This document shows positions 1 to 7,958 of a stretch of 64,000 nt of DNA, piece by piece. Made by a program: the position numbers and the translations under genes. The number at the start of each line of letters is the position of its first letter. Position 1 is the first letter of the stretch. The DNA comes from Solirubrobacter phytolaccae (lineage in GTDB: Bacteria; Actinomycetota; Thermoleophilia; Solirubrobacterales; Solirubrobacteraceae): positions 1-64,000 of the forward strand of contig NZ_JAPDDP010000037.1 in NCBI RefSeq assembly GCF_027587195.1, written 5' to 3'. The notes beneath the pieces are model-generated. The model saw only the letters and a program-made list of their open reading frames with translations. It made no database searches and was not told the origin of the DNA.

Positions 1-828
1 GCTACGATCCGACTTCTCGCCGCCGCCCCCCATCGGGTCGCCGGCCGCCGCCAGGCGGCCCTCCGCGGCGGCGCGCGCCTCGAGCTCGGCGCGCTGCGGG
101 CCGTCCCCCGCGATCACGAGCGGCAGCCCCGCCTGCCCACAGGCCTCGAGCACGTCCGCGAAGCCCTTCTCGGGCGTGAGGCGCCCCGCGGCGAGCACGA
201 ACTCCCCGTTCGCCGCGTTCGACGCGTCCGCGAAGTCGCGTTGCACCGAGCCGAGCACGCGCGCCTTGCCGCCCAGCGGCGCGCCCAGCTCACGCAGGCG
301 GGCGAGGGCGAACGCGCTCGGCACGACGATCTCGTCCGCCGCGCCGGTGATCCGCTTCTGCCACAGCGCCAGGCTCGCGGCGTAGGCCGCGGACTCCACG
401 CGCGACCCGCCGCGGCAGTTGAGCCGCAGCCCCGGCAGCGTGTTGCGCCCGTGGCAGCGCGTGCAGTCCTCGCCGCGCGTGAAGCACGTCGCGACCGCGC
501 ACACGAGCCGGTAGTTGTGCAGGTGCAGCACGACCCGCGCGCCGGCCTGGCGCGCGGCGGCCAGCCCGCGCCAGCCGAACGTCGGGTTGACGTTGTGCGC
601 GTGCACGACGCGCGCACCGGTCCGCTGCACGGCCTTCGTGATCTCGTCGGGACGGAGCCCACCGCGGATGAGGCCGAGCGCGGCGTCTCTCTGCCCGACG
701 GCGGCCGAGTCGCGTTCCAGGACCTCGACGTCCTCGTGCAGGTGCTCGCGGATCAACCACTCCAGGTCCCGGACCGCACGCTCCTCGCCGCCGACGTGGC
801 GGTAGCGGTGGTGGAGGAGCAGGATCAC
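1..828 (-). CDS. Family 4 glycosyltransferase, 3' end beyond the window
   Basis: Likely transfers a nucleotide-activated sugar to a surface glycan on the cytoplasmic face of the membrane. The 276 visible codons read without a stop to base 1. They show a GT4 N-terminal Rossmann half (residues 1-200, with HAHNVNPTFGW and LHLHNYRLV) and the start of the UDP-binding half (FVLAAGRLTPEKGF, VIAGDGPQRAEL). A Cys-rich insert follows the HNYR motif (four Cys within about 20 residues) and could bind metal. The GTG at 828 was chosen because the protein starts directly at the first beta strand (VILLLHHRYRHVGGEE); an in-frame TTG at 834 is an alternative. The last 12 or so residues (GDPMGGGGEKSDRS) do not look like the usual GT4 continuation. 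It is divergent from the tandem glycosyltransferase gene to its right. Confidence 0.85.
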   Translation of the reverse strand, partial: MILLLHHRYRHVGGEERAVRDLEWLIREHLHEDVEVLERDSAAVGQRDAALGLIRGGLRPDEITKAVQRTGARVVHAHNVNPTFGWRGLAAARQAGARVVLHLHNYRLVCAVATCFTRGEDCTRCHGRNTLPGLRLNCRGGSRVESAAYAASLALWQKRITGAADEIVVPSAFALARLRELGAPLGGKARVLGSVQRDFADASNAANGEFVLAAGRLTPEKGFADVLEACGQAGLPLVIAGDGPQRAELEARAAAEGRLAAAGDPMGGGGEKSDRS

Positions 829-829
829 G

Positions 830-857
830 CACAACCCGTAGCACAACGCAGGTTGTG
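830..857. promoter_or_regulatory. CACAAC/GTTGTG repeats between divergent glycosyltransferase genes
   Basis: The 46-bp gap between the two divergent starts holds CACAAC at 830-835, CACAAC again at 842-847 and GTTGTG at 852-857. The last two form an inverted repeat with a 4-nt spacer (GCAG). This could be a binding site controlling both genes, but no regulator can be assigned. Confidence 0.3.
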
Positions 858-874
858 TTACTTCTGGTCGCGCA

Positions 875-2494
875 ATGGCTCCGCCCGCCTCGATCGTCTT
901 CCCGACGCGCAACCGCCGCGACTACCTGGCCGTGGCGCTCGCCTCCGTGGCGCCCCAGGCCAGCGTTCACGGCGCCGAGATCGTCGTGGTCGAGGACGAC
1001 GCCGAGGACGCGCCCACCCGCGCGCTCGTCGAAGGCCACGGCGGCCGCTACATCGCGCTCGGCGCGCCCAAGGGGATCAACGCCGCCCGCAACGCGTGCG
1101 TCGCGCACTCGAGCGGAGACCTCGTGTGCTTCCTGGACGACGACGTCGAGGTCTGGCCCGGCTGGCTCGACGCGCTGCTCGCCGCGGACCCCCGGCACGA
1201 GGCGCTCGGCGGCCCGATCCGGCCAAGGATCGAAGGGAACCTGCACGCGTGCGGGCGCGAGCCGCTGCCGGTCACGGCGCTCGACCTCGGGCCCGAGGAC
1301 CGCGAGGCCGAGTTCGCGTGGGGCGCGAACCTGGCGCTGCGACGGAGCGCGCTCGAGCGGATCGGCCCGTTCGACGAGCGCCTGGGCGGCGCGGGCGACG
1401 AGGAGGACTGGCAGCGCCGGCTGCGCGCCGCCGGTGGCAGCGTGGGCTACGTCGCCAAGGCCGGCGTCGACCATCGGCGTGTCGGGCGTGACGCCACGCT
1501 CCGTGCGCTTTCGCGGGCGAACTTCTACCGCGGCCGCGCCGCGCGTCGGTACGACGTCTTCAAGCGCGCCGACCCCTCGCTGCTCGCGGAGCTGCGGACG
1601 CTGGCGGGCTGCCTCGTGCACATCGTGCGCTACCGCTGCGGGGTCGGCGTGACGCTGACGGCGCTCACGCTCGGGCGGCTGGTCGAGGCGCTCGATCCCG
1701 CGCCCGCCCCGCCGAGCGCCACCGACCCGGACTATCTGAGCGGCCGCTCCGGCACGCTCGGCCGCCGCGGGCTGCTGGTCGGCGCCCTCAAGGACATCCT
1801 CAGCACGCGGCCGCGGCGAACCAAGCGCGGGCCGCGCCGGCGCGTGCACGTCGTCGGCGTCGCGCGCCCCGACAACCTGCGCACCGTCGCGCGCCTGCGG
1901 CGGGAGCTCGCGCGCTCGCGCCACGACGTCGCGCTGCACCTCGCTCCCCCCGCTCCGGGCGCGGGCAAGTGGGCGAACATCAACGCCGCGCTCGCCGCGA
2001 CACCGCTCGGCGACGCCGACTGGCTGCTGCTCGTGGACGACGACGTGATCCTGCCGCGCGGCTTCCTCGACCGCTTCCTGACGCTCGCCGAGGGCTACGG
2101 CTTCGAGCTCGCGCAGCCCGCGCACGCGTTCGCCTCCCACGCGGCCTGGGACGTGACCCGCCGCCGCCCGGGCGTGCTCGCGCGCCGCACGCGGTTCGTC
2201 GAGATCGGCCCGGTCACCGCGATCAGCGCGCGCGCCGCCCGCGAGCTCCTGCCCTTCCCGGACCTGCGCATGGGCTGGGGCCTCGACGGCCGCTGGAGCG
2301 CGATCGCCGCCGAGCACGGCTGGCCGATCGGCGTGATCGACGCCACCCCCGTCCGCCACCTGAAGCCCGTCGCCACCGCCTACCCGCGCGACGAGGCGAT
2401 CGCGGAGGCCGAGGCCTTCCTGGACGGCCGCGCCTACGTCACGCGCACGGAGGCGGCCGAGACGCTGGCCGAATACCGCCGGTGGCCGGCGTGA
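875..2494 (+). CDS. Tandem family 2 glycosyltransferase (two GT-A-like domains)
   Basis: A 539-residue protein with two glycosyltransferase-like modules. The first (residues 5-240) starts with ASIVFPTRNRRDYL and carries a DDD metal and nucleotide-sugar motif at 88-90 (CFLDDDVEVW), followed by GANLALRRSALERIGPFDE and an ED acid pair typical of GT2 catalytic domains. The second (about 325-510) has its own DDD at 388-390 (LLVDDDVILP) and a WGLDGRW segment, but lacks a clear N-terminal GT2 nucleotide-binding start and may be degenerate or have another specificity. The double module suggests addition of two sugars or an alternating linkage in a surface polysaccharide. The start lies right after the divergent gene, and the protein begins directly at the fold. 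Confidence 0.85.
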   Translation: MAPPASIVFPTRNRRDYLAVALASVAPQASVHGAEIVVVEDDAEDAPTRALVEGHGGRYIALGAPKGINAARNACVAHSSGDLVCFLDDDVEVWPGWLDALLAADPRHEALGGPIRPRIEGNLHACGREPLPVTALDLGPEDREAEFAWGANLALRRSALERIGPFDERLGGAGDEEDWQRRLRAAGGSVGYVAKAGVDHRRVGRDATLRALSRANFYRGRAARRYDVFKRADPSLLAELRTLAGCLVHIVRYRCGVGVTLTALTLGRLVEALDPAPAPPSATDPDYLSGRSGTLGRRGLLVGALKDILSTRPRRTKRGPRRRVHVVGVARPDNLRTVARLRRELARSRHDVALHLAPPAPGAGKWANINAALAATPLGDADWLLLVDDDVILPRGFLDRFLTLAEGYGFELAQPAHAFASHAAWDVTRRRPGVLARRTRFVEIGPVTAISARAARELLPFPDLRMGWGLDGRWSAIAAEHGWPIGVIDATPVRHLKPVATAYPRDEAIAEAEAFLDGRAYVTRTEAAETLAEYRRWPA

Positions 2495-2558
2495 CCGCCC
2501 CATGCGCCGCGCGCGCGATGTCGCGGGGCGTGGCCGCGGGCGACGGCGGGGCCGCCTG

Positions 2559-3662
2559 ATGCGCGTCGTCGTCGTCGCGGAGTACTATCCGCGCGCCGCC
2601 GACCCCGCGCTCGGCGTGTGGGCGCACCGGCAGGCGCTCGCGGCGCGGGACGCGGGCGCCGACGTCGAGGTCGTCGTCCTGCACCGGCCCGTGCCGTCGA
2701 AGGCGGCGCTGAAGCGCCGCGACCTGCGTGCGCTCGTCGCGCCGCTGCGGCAGCCGCTGCGCACCACGCTCGACGGGATCCGCGTGACGTACGTGCCGTT
2801 CGTCGCGCCGCCCCGGCCGCGCTCGTACCCGCAGTGGGGCGCGTACGCCGCGCCCTCGCTCGCCTTGGCGCTCAAGCGCCTGCGGCCGTTCGACCTCGTG
2901 CACGCGCACTACGCGGCGCCCGCCGGCGACGCCGTGCGCCGGTTGAACCTCGGCGTGCCGACGGTGATCAGCGTCCATGGCGGGGACGTGCTCGGCGTCG
3001 CCACGCGCTGGAGCAAGGGCCAGGCCGTGATCGAGCGCGCCCTGCGCGCCGCCAAGCTCGTGCTCGCGAACTCCGAGGGGATCGCGGAGCGCTGCCGCGC
3101 GTTCGGCGCGCAGGACGTCCGCGTCGTGCACCTCGGCACGGACATCCCGCGGGCCACGACGACCGGCACGGACGTCGTCACCGTCGGCAACCTGATCGCC
3201 CGCAAGCGCCACGCGGACGTGATCCGCGCGCTGCCGCCCGGCACGCGCTACGTGATCATCGGCGACGGCCCCGAGCGCGCGACCCTCGAGCGGCTCGCCG
3301 CGGGCAAGGACGTCGTGTTCCGGGGCGCGCTCCCGCCCGGCGAAGCCCTCGCCGAGGCCCGCGAGGCCGGCGTCTTCGTCCTGCCGTCGACCGAGGAGGC
3401 GTTCGGCGTCGCCTACATCGAGGCGATGGCCGCGGGGCTGCCCGCGATCGGTCTCCAGGGCGAGTACGGCCCGGAGGAGATCGCGCGCTGTGGCGGCGGG
3501 ATGACCCTGACGACGCCCGAGGCGCTCGCACAGACCATGCACGACGTCCTCGCGAACCGCACCGCGCTCGGCGCCGCCGCCCGCGCGAACGTCGAGGCCA
3601 ACTTCACCTGGGCGCGCACCGGCGCCAACACCGTCGCGGCGTACGAGGACGCGCTCCGATGA
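2559..3662 (+). CDS. Family 4 glycosyltransferase
   Basis: A 367-residue GT4 enzyme, probably soluble or membrane-associated, in the surface polysaccharide cluster. The N-terminal acceptor domain begins MRVVVVAEYYPR and contains VHAHYAAPAG and ISVHGGDVLG. The C-terminal donor domain has VVTVGNLIARKRHADVI, YVIIGDGPER and the E-x7-E element EEAFGVAYIEAMAAGLP, whose two glutamates contact the donor sugar nucleotide in this family. The ATG at 2559 is preferred over an upstream in-frame ATG at 2502, which would add an Arg/Gly-rich tail unlike the family. Its stop overlaps the next gene's ATG in an ATGA, so the two are translationally coupled. Confidence 0.9.
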   Translation: MRVVVVAEYYPRAADPALGVWAHRQALAARDAGADVEVVVLHRPVPSKAALKRRDLRALVAPLRQPLRTTLDGIRVTYVPFVAPPRPRSYPQWGAYAAPSLALALKRLRPFDLVHAHYAAPAGDAVRRLNLGVPTVISVHGGDVLGVATRWSKGQAVIERALRAAKLVLANSEGIAERCRAFGAQDVRVVHLGTDIPRATTTGTDVVTVGNLIARKRHADVIRALPPGTRYVIIGDGPERATLERLAAGKDVVFRGALPPGEALAEAREAGVFVLPSTEEAFGVAYIEAMAAGLPAIGLQGEYGPEEIARCGGGMTLTTPEALAQTMHDVLANRTALGAAARANVEANFTWARTGANTVAAYEDALR

Positions 3663-4630
3663 AGCCCGTCCTGTTCGTCACCAACCACGCGCCGCCGTTC
3701 CGGATCGGCGCGTTCAAGGCGCTGCACGAGCGCGAGAACGTGCACTTCGCGCTGATCGGCGGCGACGTCCGCCACGGCGGCGGAGGCACGGGCGACGAGG
3801 AGCTGCCGTTCCCCGTGATCCACCCGCCGCAGCGCACGGTGGCGCGGATCGCCGCGTCCGGCCGCTACCGCGCGGTGATCGCGGGCCTCTCCGGCAAGGT
3901 CGCGCTTCCCGCCGCCTACGCCGGCGCGCGCGCCGGCCGGATCCCGTTCGTGCTGTGGGCGACGATCTGGGCGCACCCGCGCACCCCCGCGCACGCGCTC
4001 TCCTACCTCCCGCTGCGGCACATCTACCGCCACGCCGATGCGATCGCCACGTACGGCCCGCACGTCAGCGCGTACGTGCGCACCAAGCACCCCAAGGGTC
4101 CCGTGTTCGAGGCGCCGCAGGCCGTCGACGCCACGTTCTGGGGCGCCAAGGCCACCCCCGACCGTCGCGGCGAGTTCCAGATCCTGTTCGCCGGCCGGCC
4201 GACGCGGGAGAAGGGCTTCGACGTCCTCAAGGACGCCTTCGACCTCGGCACGGTGGTGGTCGCGAACGACCGGACTCCGGAGCAACTCCGCAACCTCTAT
4301 GCGGGCAGCGACGTCTTAGTAGTGCCGTCGCTCCCCACTCGGGACTTTCTCGAGCCGTGGGGGCTCGTCGTCAACGAAGCCTTCCACCAAGGAGTCCCCG
4401 TGATCGCGACCGACGCCGTAGGAGCCGCCGCCGGCGGGCTCGTCCAAGACGGGCGCACCGGCCTCATCATCCCCCATGGAGACGTCGTCGCCCTCCGGGA
4501 CGCGATCGAGCGCCTGCGGGACGACCCGACCCTGCGTCACACGCTGGGCGAGAACGCCCGCGAGGCGGTCGCCGCGTACACCTACGACGCCTGGGCGGAC
4601 GGCATGTCCCGCGCCCTGGCCGCCTGCTAG
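3659..4630 (+). CDS. Family 4 glycosyltransferase
   Basis: A 323-residue GT4 protein coupled to the preceding glycosyltransferase by a 4-bp ATGA overlap. It begins MKPVLFVTNHAPPFR. The donor domain shows FQILFAGRPTREKGFDVL, then SLPTRDFLEPWGLVVNEAFHQGVPVIATDAVG, where the E-x7-E spacing (E of LEPWG to E of NEAF) matches the GT4 signature. Typical GT4 enzymes are 350-400 residues, so this is slightly short, mostly in the N-terminal half. The substrate cannot be told from sequence. It follows the same direction as genes from 875 to 7389, which look like one transcription unit for a cell-surface glycan. Confidence 0.88.
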   Translation: MKPVLFVTNHAPPFRIGAFKALHERENVHFALIGGDVRHGGGGTGDEELPFPVIHPPQRTVARIAASGRYRAVIAGLSGKVALPAAYAGARAGRIPFVLWATIWAHPRTPAHALSYLPLRHIYRHADAIATYGPHVSAYVRTKHPKGPVFEAPQAVDATFWGAKATPDRRGEFQILFAGRPTREKGFDVLKDAFDLGTVVVANDRTPEQLRNLYAGSDVLVVPSLPTRDFLEPWGLVVNEAFHQGVPVIATDAVGAAAGGLVQDGRTGLIIPHGDVVALRDAIERLRDDPTLRHTLGENAREAVAAYTYDAWADGMSRALAAC

Positions 4631-4643
4631 CGTGAATTCGCCA

Positions 4644-5261
4644 ATGCGACGGACCGTGTTAATGGCCCTGTTCGCGGCGCTGCTGCTCGTCCCGACGACG
4701 ACGGCCCACGCGCAGGGCAGAGAAGACATCCTCCGGGACTGCGCCGACGACGGCATCCTCGAGGAGAGCTACTCGGCCTCGAAGCTGCGCGACGCCCGGA
4801 ACAACATCCCCGCCGAGCTCGACGAGTACTCGGACTGCCGTGACGTGCTCTCGCGTGAGATCTCCGCGAAGACGAAGACGTCCACGTCCAACAGCGGCGG
4901 CACCGACAACTCCGGCGGCGGCGGGACCGGCGGCGGCGGAGGAGGAACCGGCGGCTCGACCGACACCCCGGCGCCGACCACGACCGACGAGCCCGCGCCG
5001 ACCGCGACGCCGTCCGGGCGTGACCCGGGCATCCAGATCGGCCCGTCCACACCCGAGGACTTCAAAGCCCTCGAGGGCGCCAACCGGTACGCGAACGAGC
5101 CGATCGAGGTCAACGGCCGGCCGATCACGCCCGCCGCGTCCGTCGGTCGCAACGGCCTTCCCGGCACGCTGATCGCCGTGCTCGCCCTGATCGCGGTCGC
5201 CGCCCTCTCGATGGTCGTGCCCTTCGCCCGACGCCGTGTCGTCACCCGTCCGACGCCGTAG
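4644..5261 (+). CDS. Secreted, C-terminally anchored Gly/Thr/Pro-rich protein
   Basis: No enzymatic family recognised. The 205-residue product has a signal peptide (MRRTVLMALFAALLL to a TAHAQ cleavage region), then a short folded segment (about 27-75) with two cysteines, CADDG and DCRD, that may pair. A low-complexity linker follows (about 80-135; GGGG runs, then TPAPTTTDEPAPT). The C-terminus has one hydrophobic helix (LIAVLALIAVAALSMVV) followed by RRR, a tail-anchor arrangement placing the body outside the cell. The ATG at 4644 is chosen because the signal peptide starts there; longer upstream forms lie inside the glycosyltransferase. The next gene starts within its last codons (26-bp overlap), suggesting a link to polysaccharide ligation or export. 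Confidence 0.7.
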   Translation: MRRTVLMALFAALLLVPTTTAHAQGREDILRDCADDGILEESYSASKLRDARNNIPAELDEYSDCRDVLSREISAKTKTSTSNSGGTDNSGGGGTGGGGGGTGGSTDTPAPTTTDEPAPTATPSGRDPGIQIGPSTPEDFKALEGANRYANEPIEVNGRPITPAASVGRNGLPGTLIAVLALIAVAALSMVVPFARRRVVTRPTP

Positions 5262-7389
5262 AAGCTACGTCGCAGGCAGGCACCCGCTGCAGCTCCGGCT
5301 GCAGCAGCTCGACCTGCCGCAGCCGCCGGATTCCGGTCACCCGCTGACCATCGCGATCGTGATCGCCGTCGTCGCGACGGCGTTCGCGTCGCGCGGCGGC
5401 ACGCAGCTGGAGCGCACCACCTGGACGCAGATCGCGATCATGGTCGTGGGCGCACTGCTGTGCGCGGCCGCGCTGCTGTTGCCCCGCAGCCCCCGTGCTC
5501 CGGCCCGCTTCCGCGGCGGCGCCACGCTCGTCTTCTTCACGCTGCTGGCGATCTACACCGCGTTCTCGGTCACCTGGTCGCTGATGGCCAACGACTCGTG
5601 GACCGAGACGATGCGCACGCTTGCGTACCTGTCGGCGTTCGCGGGCGCGCTCGCGCTCGGCCGGCTCGCCCCGGCGCGCTGGAGCGCGCTGCTGTACGGC
5701 ATCGCGCTCGGGGCGGTCGCGCTGTCGTTCTGGTCGCTGCTGACCAAGGTCTTCCCCGGCTGGCTCGCGCCCAACGACTCGTTCGGACGCCTGCGACCGC
5801 CGTCGGACTACTGGAACAGCGTCGGGCTCACGGCCGCGCTCGGCGTCCCGCCGCTGCTGTGGCTCGCCACGCGCCGCTCCGGGCACGCCGCGTTCAACGC
5901 GCTCGCGTGGCCGGGCCTGAGCATCGCCGTGATGGCGCTGATGCTCGCCTACAGCCGCGGATCGCTGCTCGCGCTCGTAATCGGCCTCGCGGTCTGGTTC
6001 GCGCTCGTCCCGCTGCGCCTGCGCGGCGCGGTGACGCTCGGCGGTGTCGTGCTGGCGACGCTCCCGCTCGTGATCTGGGCCTCCGCGCAGGACGGGCTGA
6101 CGCGCGACGGCGCCGAGCTGGCGGTGCGGATCGACGCCGGCCAGGCGCTCGGCGCGCTGCTCCTGCTGCTGATCGTCGCGATGTCGATCGCCGGGCTCGC
6201 GGTCGGGTTCCTCTCCTCCGTGCACGCGCCCGGGGAGCGCACCCGCGTGCGCGCCGGCAGGACGCTGATCGCCGCGATCCTCGCCGTGCCGGTCGTCGCC
6301 CTGATCCTGCTCGCGACCGCCCCGGGCGGCATCAGCGGCCAGGTCTCCAAGGGCTGGAAGCAGGCGACCGATCCCGCCGTCGCCGCGCCGCAGAACACCC
6401 CGGACCGCCTCACCCAGGCGTCGTCGGGCCGTGCCCGCTACTGGCGGGAGGCGCTGAAGGTCCACGCCGAGTCGCCGTGGATCGGCACCGGCGCCGGCGC
6501 CTACGGCACGATGCGGCTGCGCTACCGGATCGACGAGCGCCGGGTCGGGCACGCGCACGGCTACGTCGTCCAGACGCTCTCCGACCTCGGCTGGGTCGGC
6601 CTGCTGATCTCGCTGCTCGCCGCCGGTGCCTGGCTCGTCACCGCGGCGCGCGCCGTCGGCGCCCGGCGCAAGGACAAGGGCCTGCCGTGGGACGCCGAGC
6701 GCGTGGGCATCGCGACGCTCGCGATCGTGGTGATCGTCTTCGGCGTGCATTCGACCTTCGACTGGACGTGGTTCGTGCCCGCGAACGCGCTACCGGCGTT
6801 GATCTGCGCCGGCTGGGTGGCGTCCCGGCCGACGCTGCGCGAGCGCTTCGACGCGCCGCTGCCCGAGGCCGAGCGGCGCGGGCCGTTCGTGACGCTGCGC
6901 ACGCGGCTGGCCGTTCCCGCGACGCCGGACGCGCCCCGGCTCGGGACCAGGCCGCGCGCGGGGCTCGCCGTGATCGTCGTCGCGATCGCGCTGGTGGCCG
7001 CCTGGAGCGCGCTGCAGCCGATCCGCGCGCTGCACGCCCAGAACGCCGCCCTCGCCCGGCTCGACATCGGGCAGTACCCGCAGGCCGCGTCGATCGCCAA
7101 GATCGCGCACGAGCGCAACCCGCTCAGCGTCGAGCCGCTGTTCGAGCTCGCCGCGATCGAGCAGGCACGCGGGAACCGCGAGGCGGCGCTGCGGGCGCTG
7201 GGTGACGCGGTCGAGCGCGAGCCCGCGAACCCGGAGACGTGGCGCCGGCTCGGCCAGACCAAGCTGGACTTCGGTGACGCGAAGGGCGCGCTGAGCGCCT
7301 TCCAGGCCGCCTACTACCGCGATCCGGCCTCGCGCCGCAGCCACTCCGACGTCGTCGTGGCGTCGCGTGCCTTGGCGGGCATCGGCTAA
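5236..7389 (+). CDS. O-antigen ligase/polymerase-family membrane protein with C-terminal TPRs
   Basis: A 717-residue integral membrane protein. About a dozen hydrophobic helices span residues 35-590, with the large extracytoplasmic loop expected of the Wzy_C/O-antigen ligase family between residues 370 and 435 (region ending in SSGRARYWREALKVHAESPWIGTGAGAYG, of which the RYWREAL...GTGAG part is characteristic). After the last helix, residues about 600-715 form tetratricopeptide-type repeats (AALARLDIGQYPQAASIAK, LFELAAIEQARGNREAALRAL, WRRLGQTKLDFGDAKGALSAF). Ligases join lipid-linked glycans to acceptors; polymerases of the same fold extend them. The GTG at 5236 overlaps the preceding gene. 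Its stop overlaps the convergent methyltransferase stop. Confidence 0.88.
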   Translation: MSSPVRRRRSYVAGRHPLQLRLQQLDLPQPPDSGHPLTIAIVIAVVATAFASRGGTQLERTTWTQIAIMVVGALLCAAALLLPRSPRAPARFRGGATLVFFTLLAIYTAFSVTWSLMANDSWTETMRTLAYLSAFAGALALGRLAPARWSALLYGIALGAVALSFWSLLTKVFPGWLAPNDSFGRLRPPSDYWNSVGLTAALGVPPLLWLATRRSGHAAFNALAWPGLSIAVMALMLAYSRGSLLALVIGLAVWFALVPLRLRGAVTLGGVVLATLPLVIWASAQDGLTRDGAELAVRIDAGQALGALLLLLIVAMSIAGLAVGFLSSVHAPGERTRVRAGRTLIAAILAVPVVALILLATAPGGISGQVSKGWKQATDPAVAAPQNTPDRLTQASSGRARYWREALKVHAESPWIGTGAGAYGTMRLRYRIDERRVGHAHGYVVQTLSDLGWVGLLISLLAAGAWLVTAARAVGARRKDKGLPWDAERVGIATLAIVVIVFGVHSTFDWTWFVPANALPALICAGWVASRPTLRERFDAPLPEAERRGPFVTLRTRLAVPATPDAPRLGTRPRAGLAVIVVAIALVAAWSALQPIRALHAQNAALARLDIGQYPQAASIAKIAHERNPLSVEPLFELAAIEQARGNREAALRALGDAVEREPANPETWRRLGQTKLDFGDAKGALSAFQAAYYRDPASRRSHSDVVVASRALAGIG

Positions 7390-7958
7390 CCGCGTTCGGC
7401 GCGGGCGACCAGCAGCTCGCCCGCCCGGTGCACCGCCGGGGTGAAGCCGGACGTGATCAGCGCCTCGGTGAGCGAGCGGCGCGTGAAGAAGCGCACGTGC
7501 TGGCCCAGCGGGTCGAAGTGCGCCTCGAAGCGCGTCAGGGCGATCCAGGCGGCCTGTAGGCGCCCGTGGAAGGGCACGGTGAGGAGCAGGCGCCCGCCGG
7601 GCTTCAGGACCCGGCGCAGCTCGCTCAGCGCGAAGGCCACGTCGGGGATGTGCTCGAGCACCTCCGAGCACCAGACGAGGTCGAACTCGCCGTGGCCGAA
7701 CGGGATCGTGCCGTCGGTCTCGAGCAGGCGGACGTCGGCGCCGGTCGCGCGGGCGCGCTCCACGGCGTGCTCGGCGATCTCGACGCCCGCGCCGTCGTCG
7801 AGGAGCGCGAGGAAGCGGCCGGTGCCGCAGCCGTAGTCGAGGACGCGGTCGTCGGGACGGAGCTCGGCGGTGAGCAGCCCGCGTCGTTGCTCCCACGCGT
7901 ACGGCTCACCGTCCTCGTCGGGGGCGTCCGCCCAGAAGTCCTCGTAGAACTGCCGCAT
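7386..7958 (-). CDS. Class I SAM-dependent methyltransferase
   Basis: A 190-residue methyltransferase of the Methyltransf_11/23 type. It has the AdoMet-binding motif I VLDYGCGTGRFLALL near residues 39-53, an acidic post-I position (GVEIAEHAVERARATGADVRLLETD), motif II-like FDLVWCSEVLEHIPD, and motif III RVLKPGGRLLLTVPF. The small-molecule or glycan target is unknown. The ATG at 7958 overlaps the stop of the DUF4173 gene (TGATG), making it the last gene of the regulator-kinase-DUF4173 operon; a TTG nine bases upstream is possible. It is convergent with the O-antigen ligase gene and shares stop-codon bases with it. Confidence 0.85.
   Translation of the reverse strand: MRQFYEDFWADAPDEDGEPYAWEQRRGLLTAELRPDDRVLDYGCGTGRFLALLDDGAGVEIAEHAVERARATGADVRLLETDGTIPFGHGEFDLVWCSEVLEHIPDVAFALSELRRVLKPGGRLLLTVPFHGRLQAAWIALTRFEAHFDPLGQHVRFFTRRSLTEALITSGFTPAVHRAGELLVARAERG

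Noticed and set aside
290-2503. A 737-codon minus-strand frame across the first two genes
   Set aside because: It crosses two well-supported glycosyltransferase genes and has no domain of its own.
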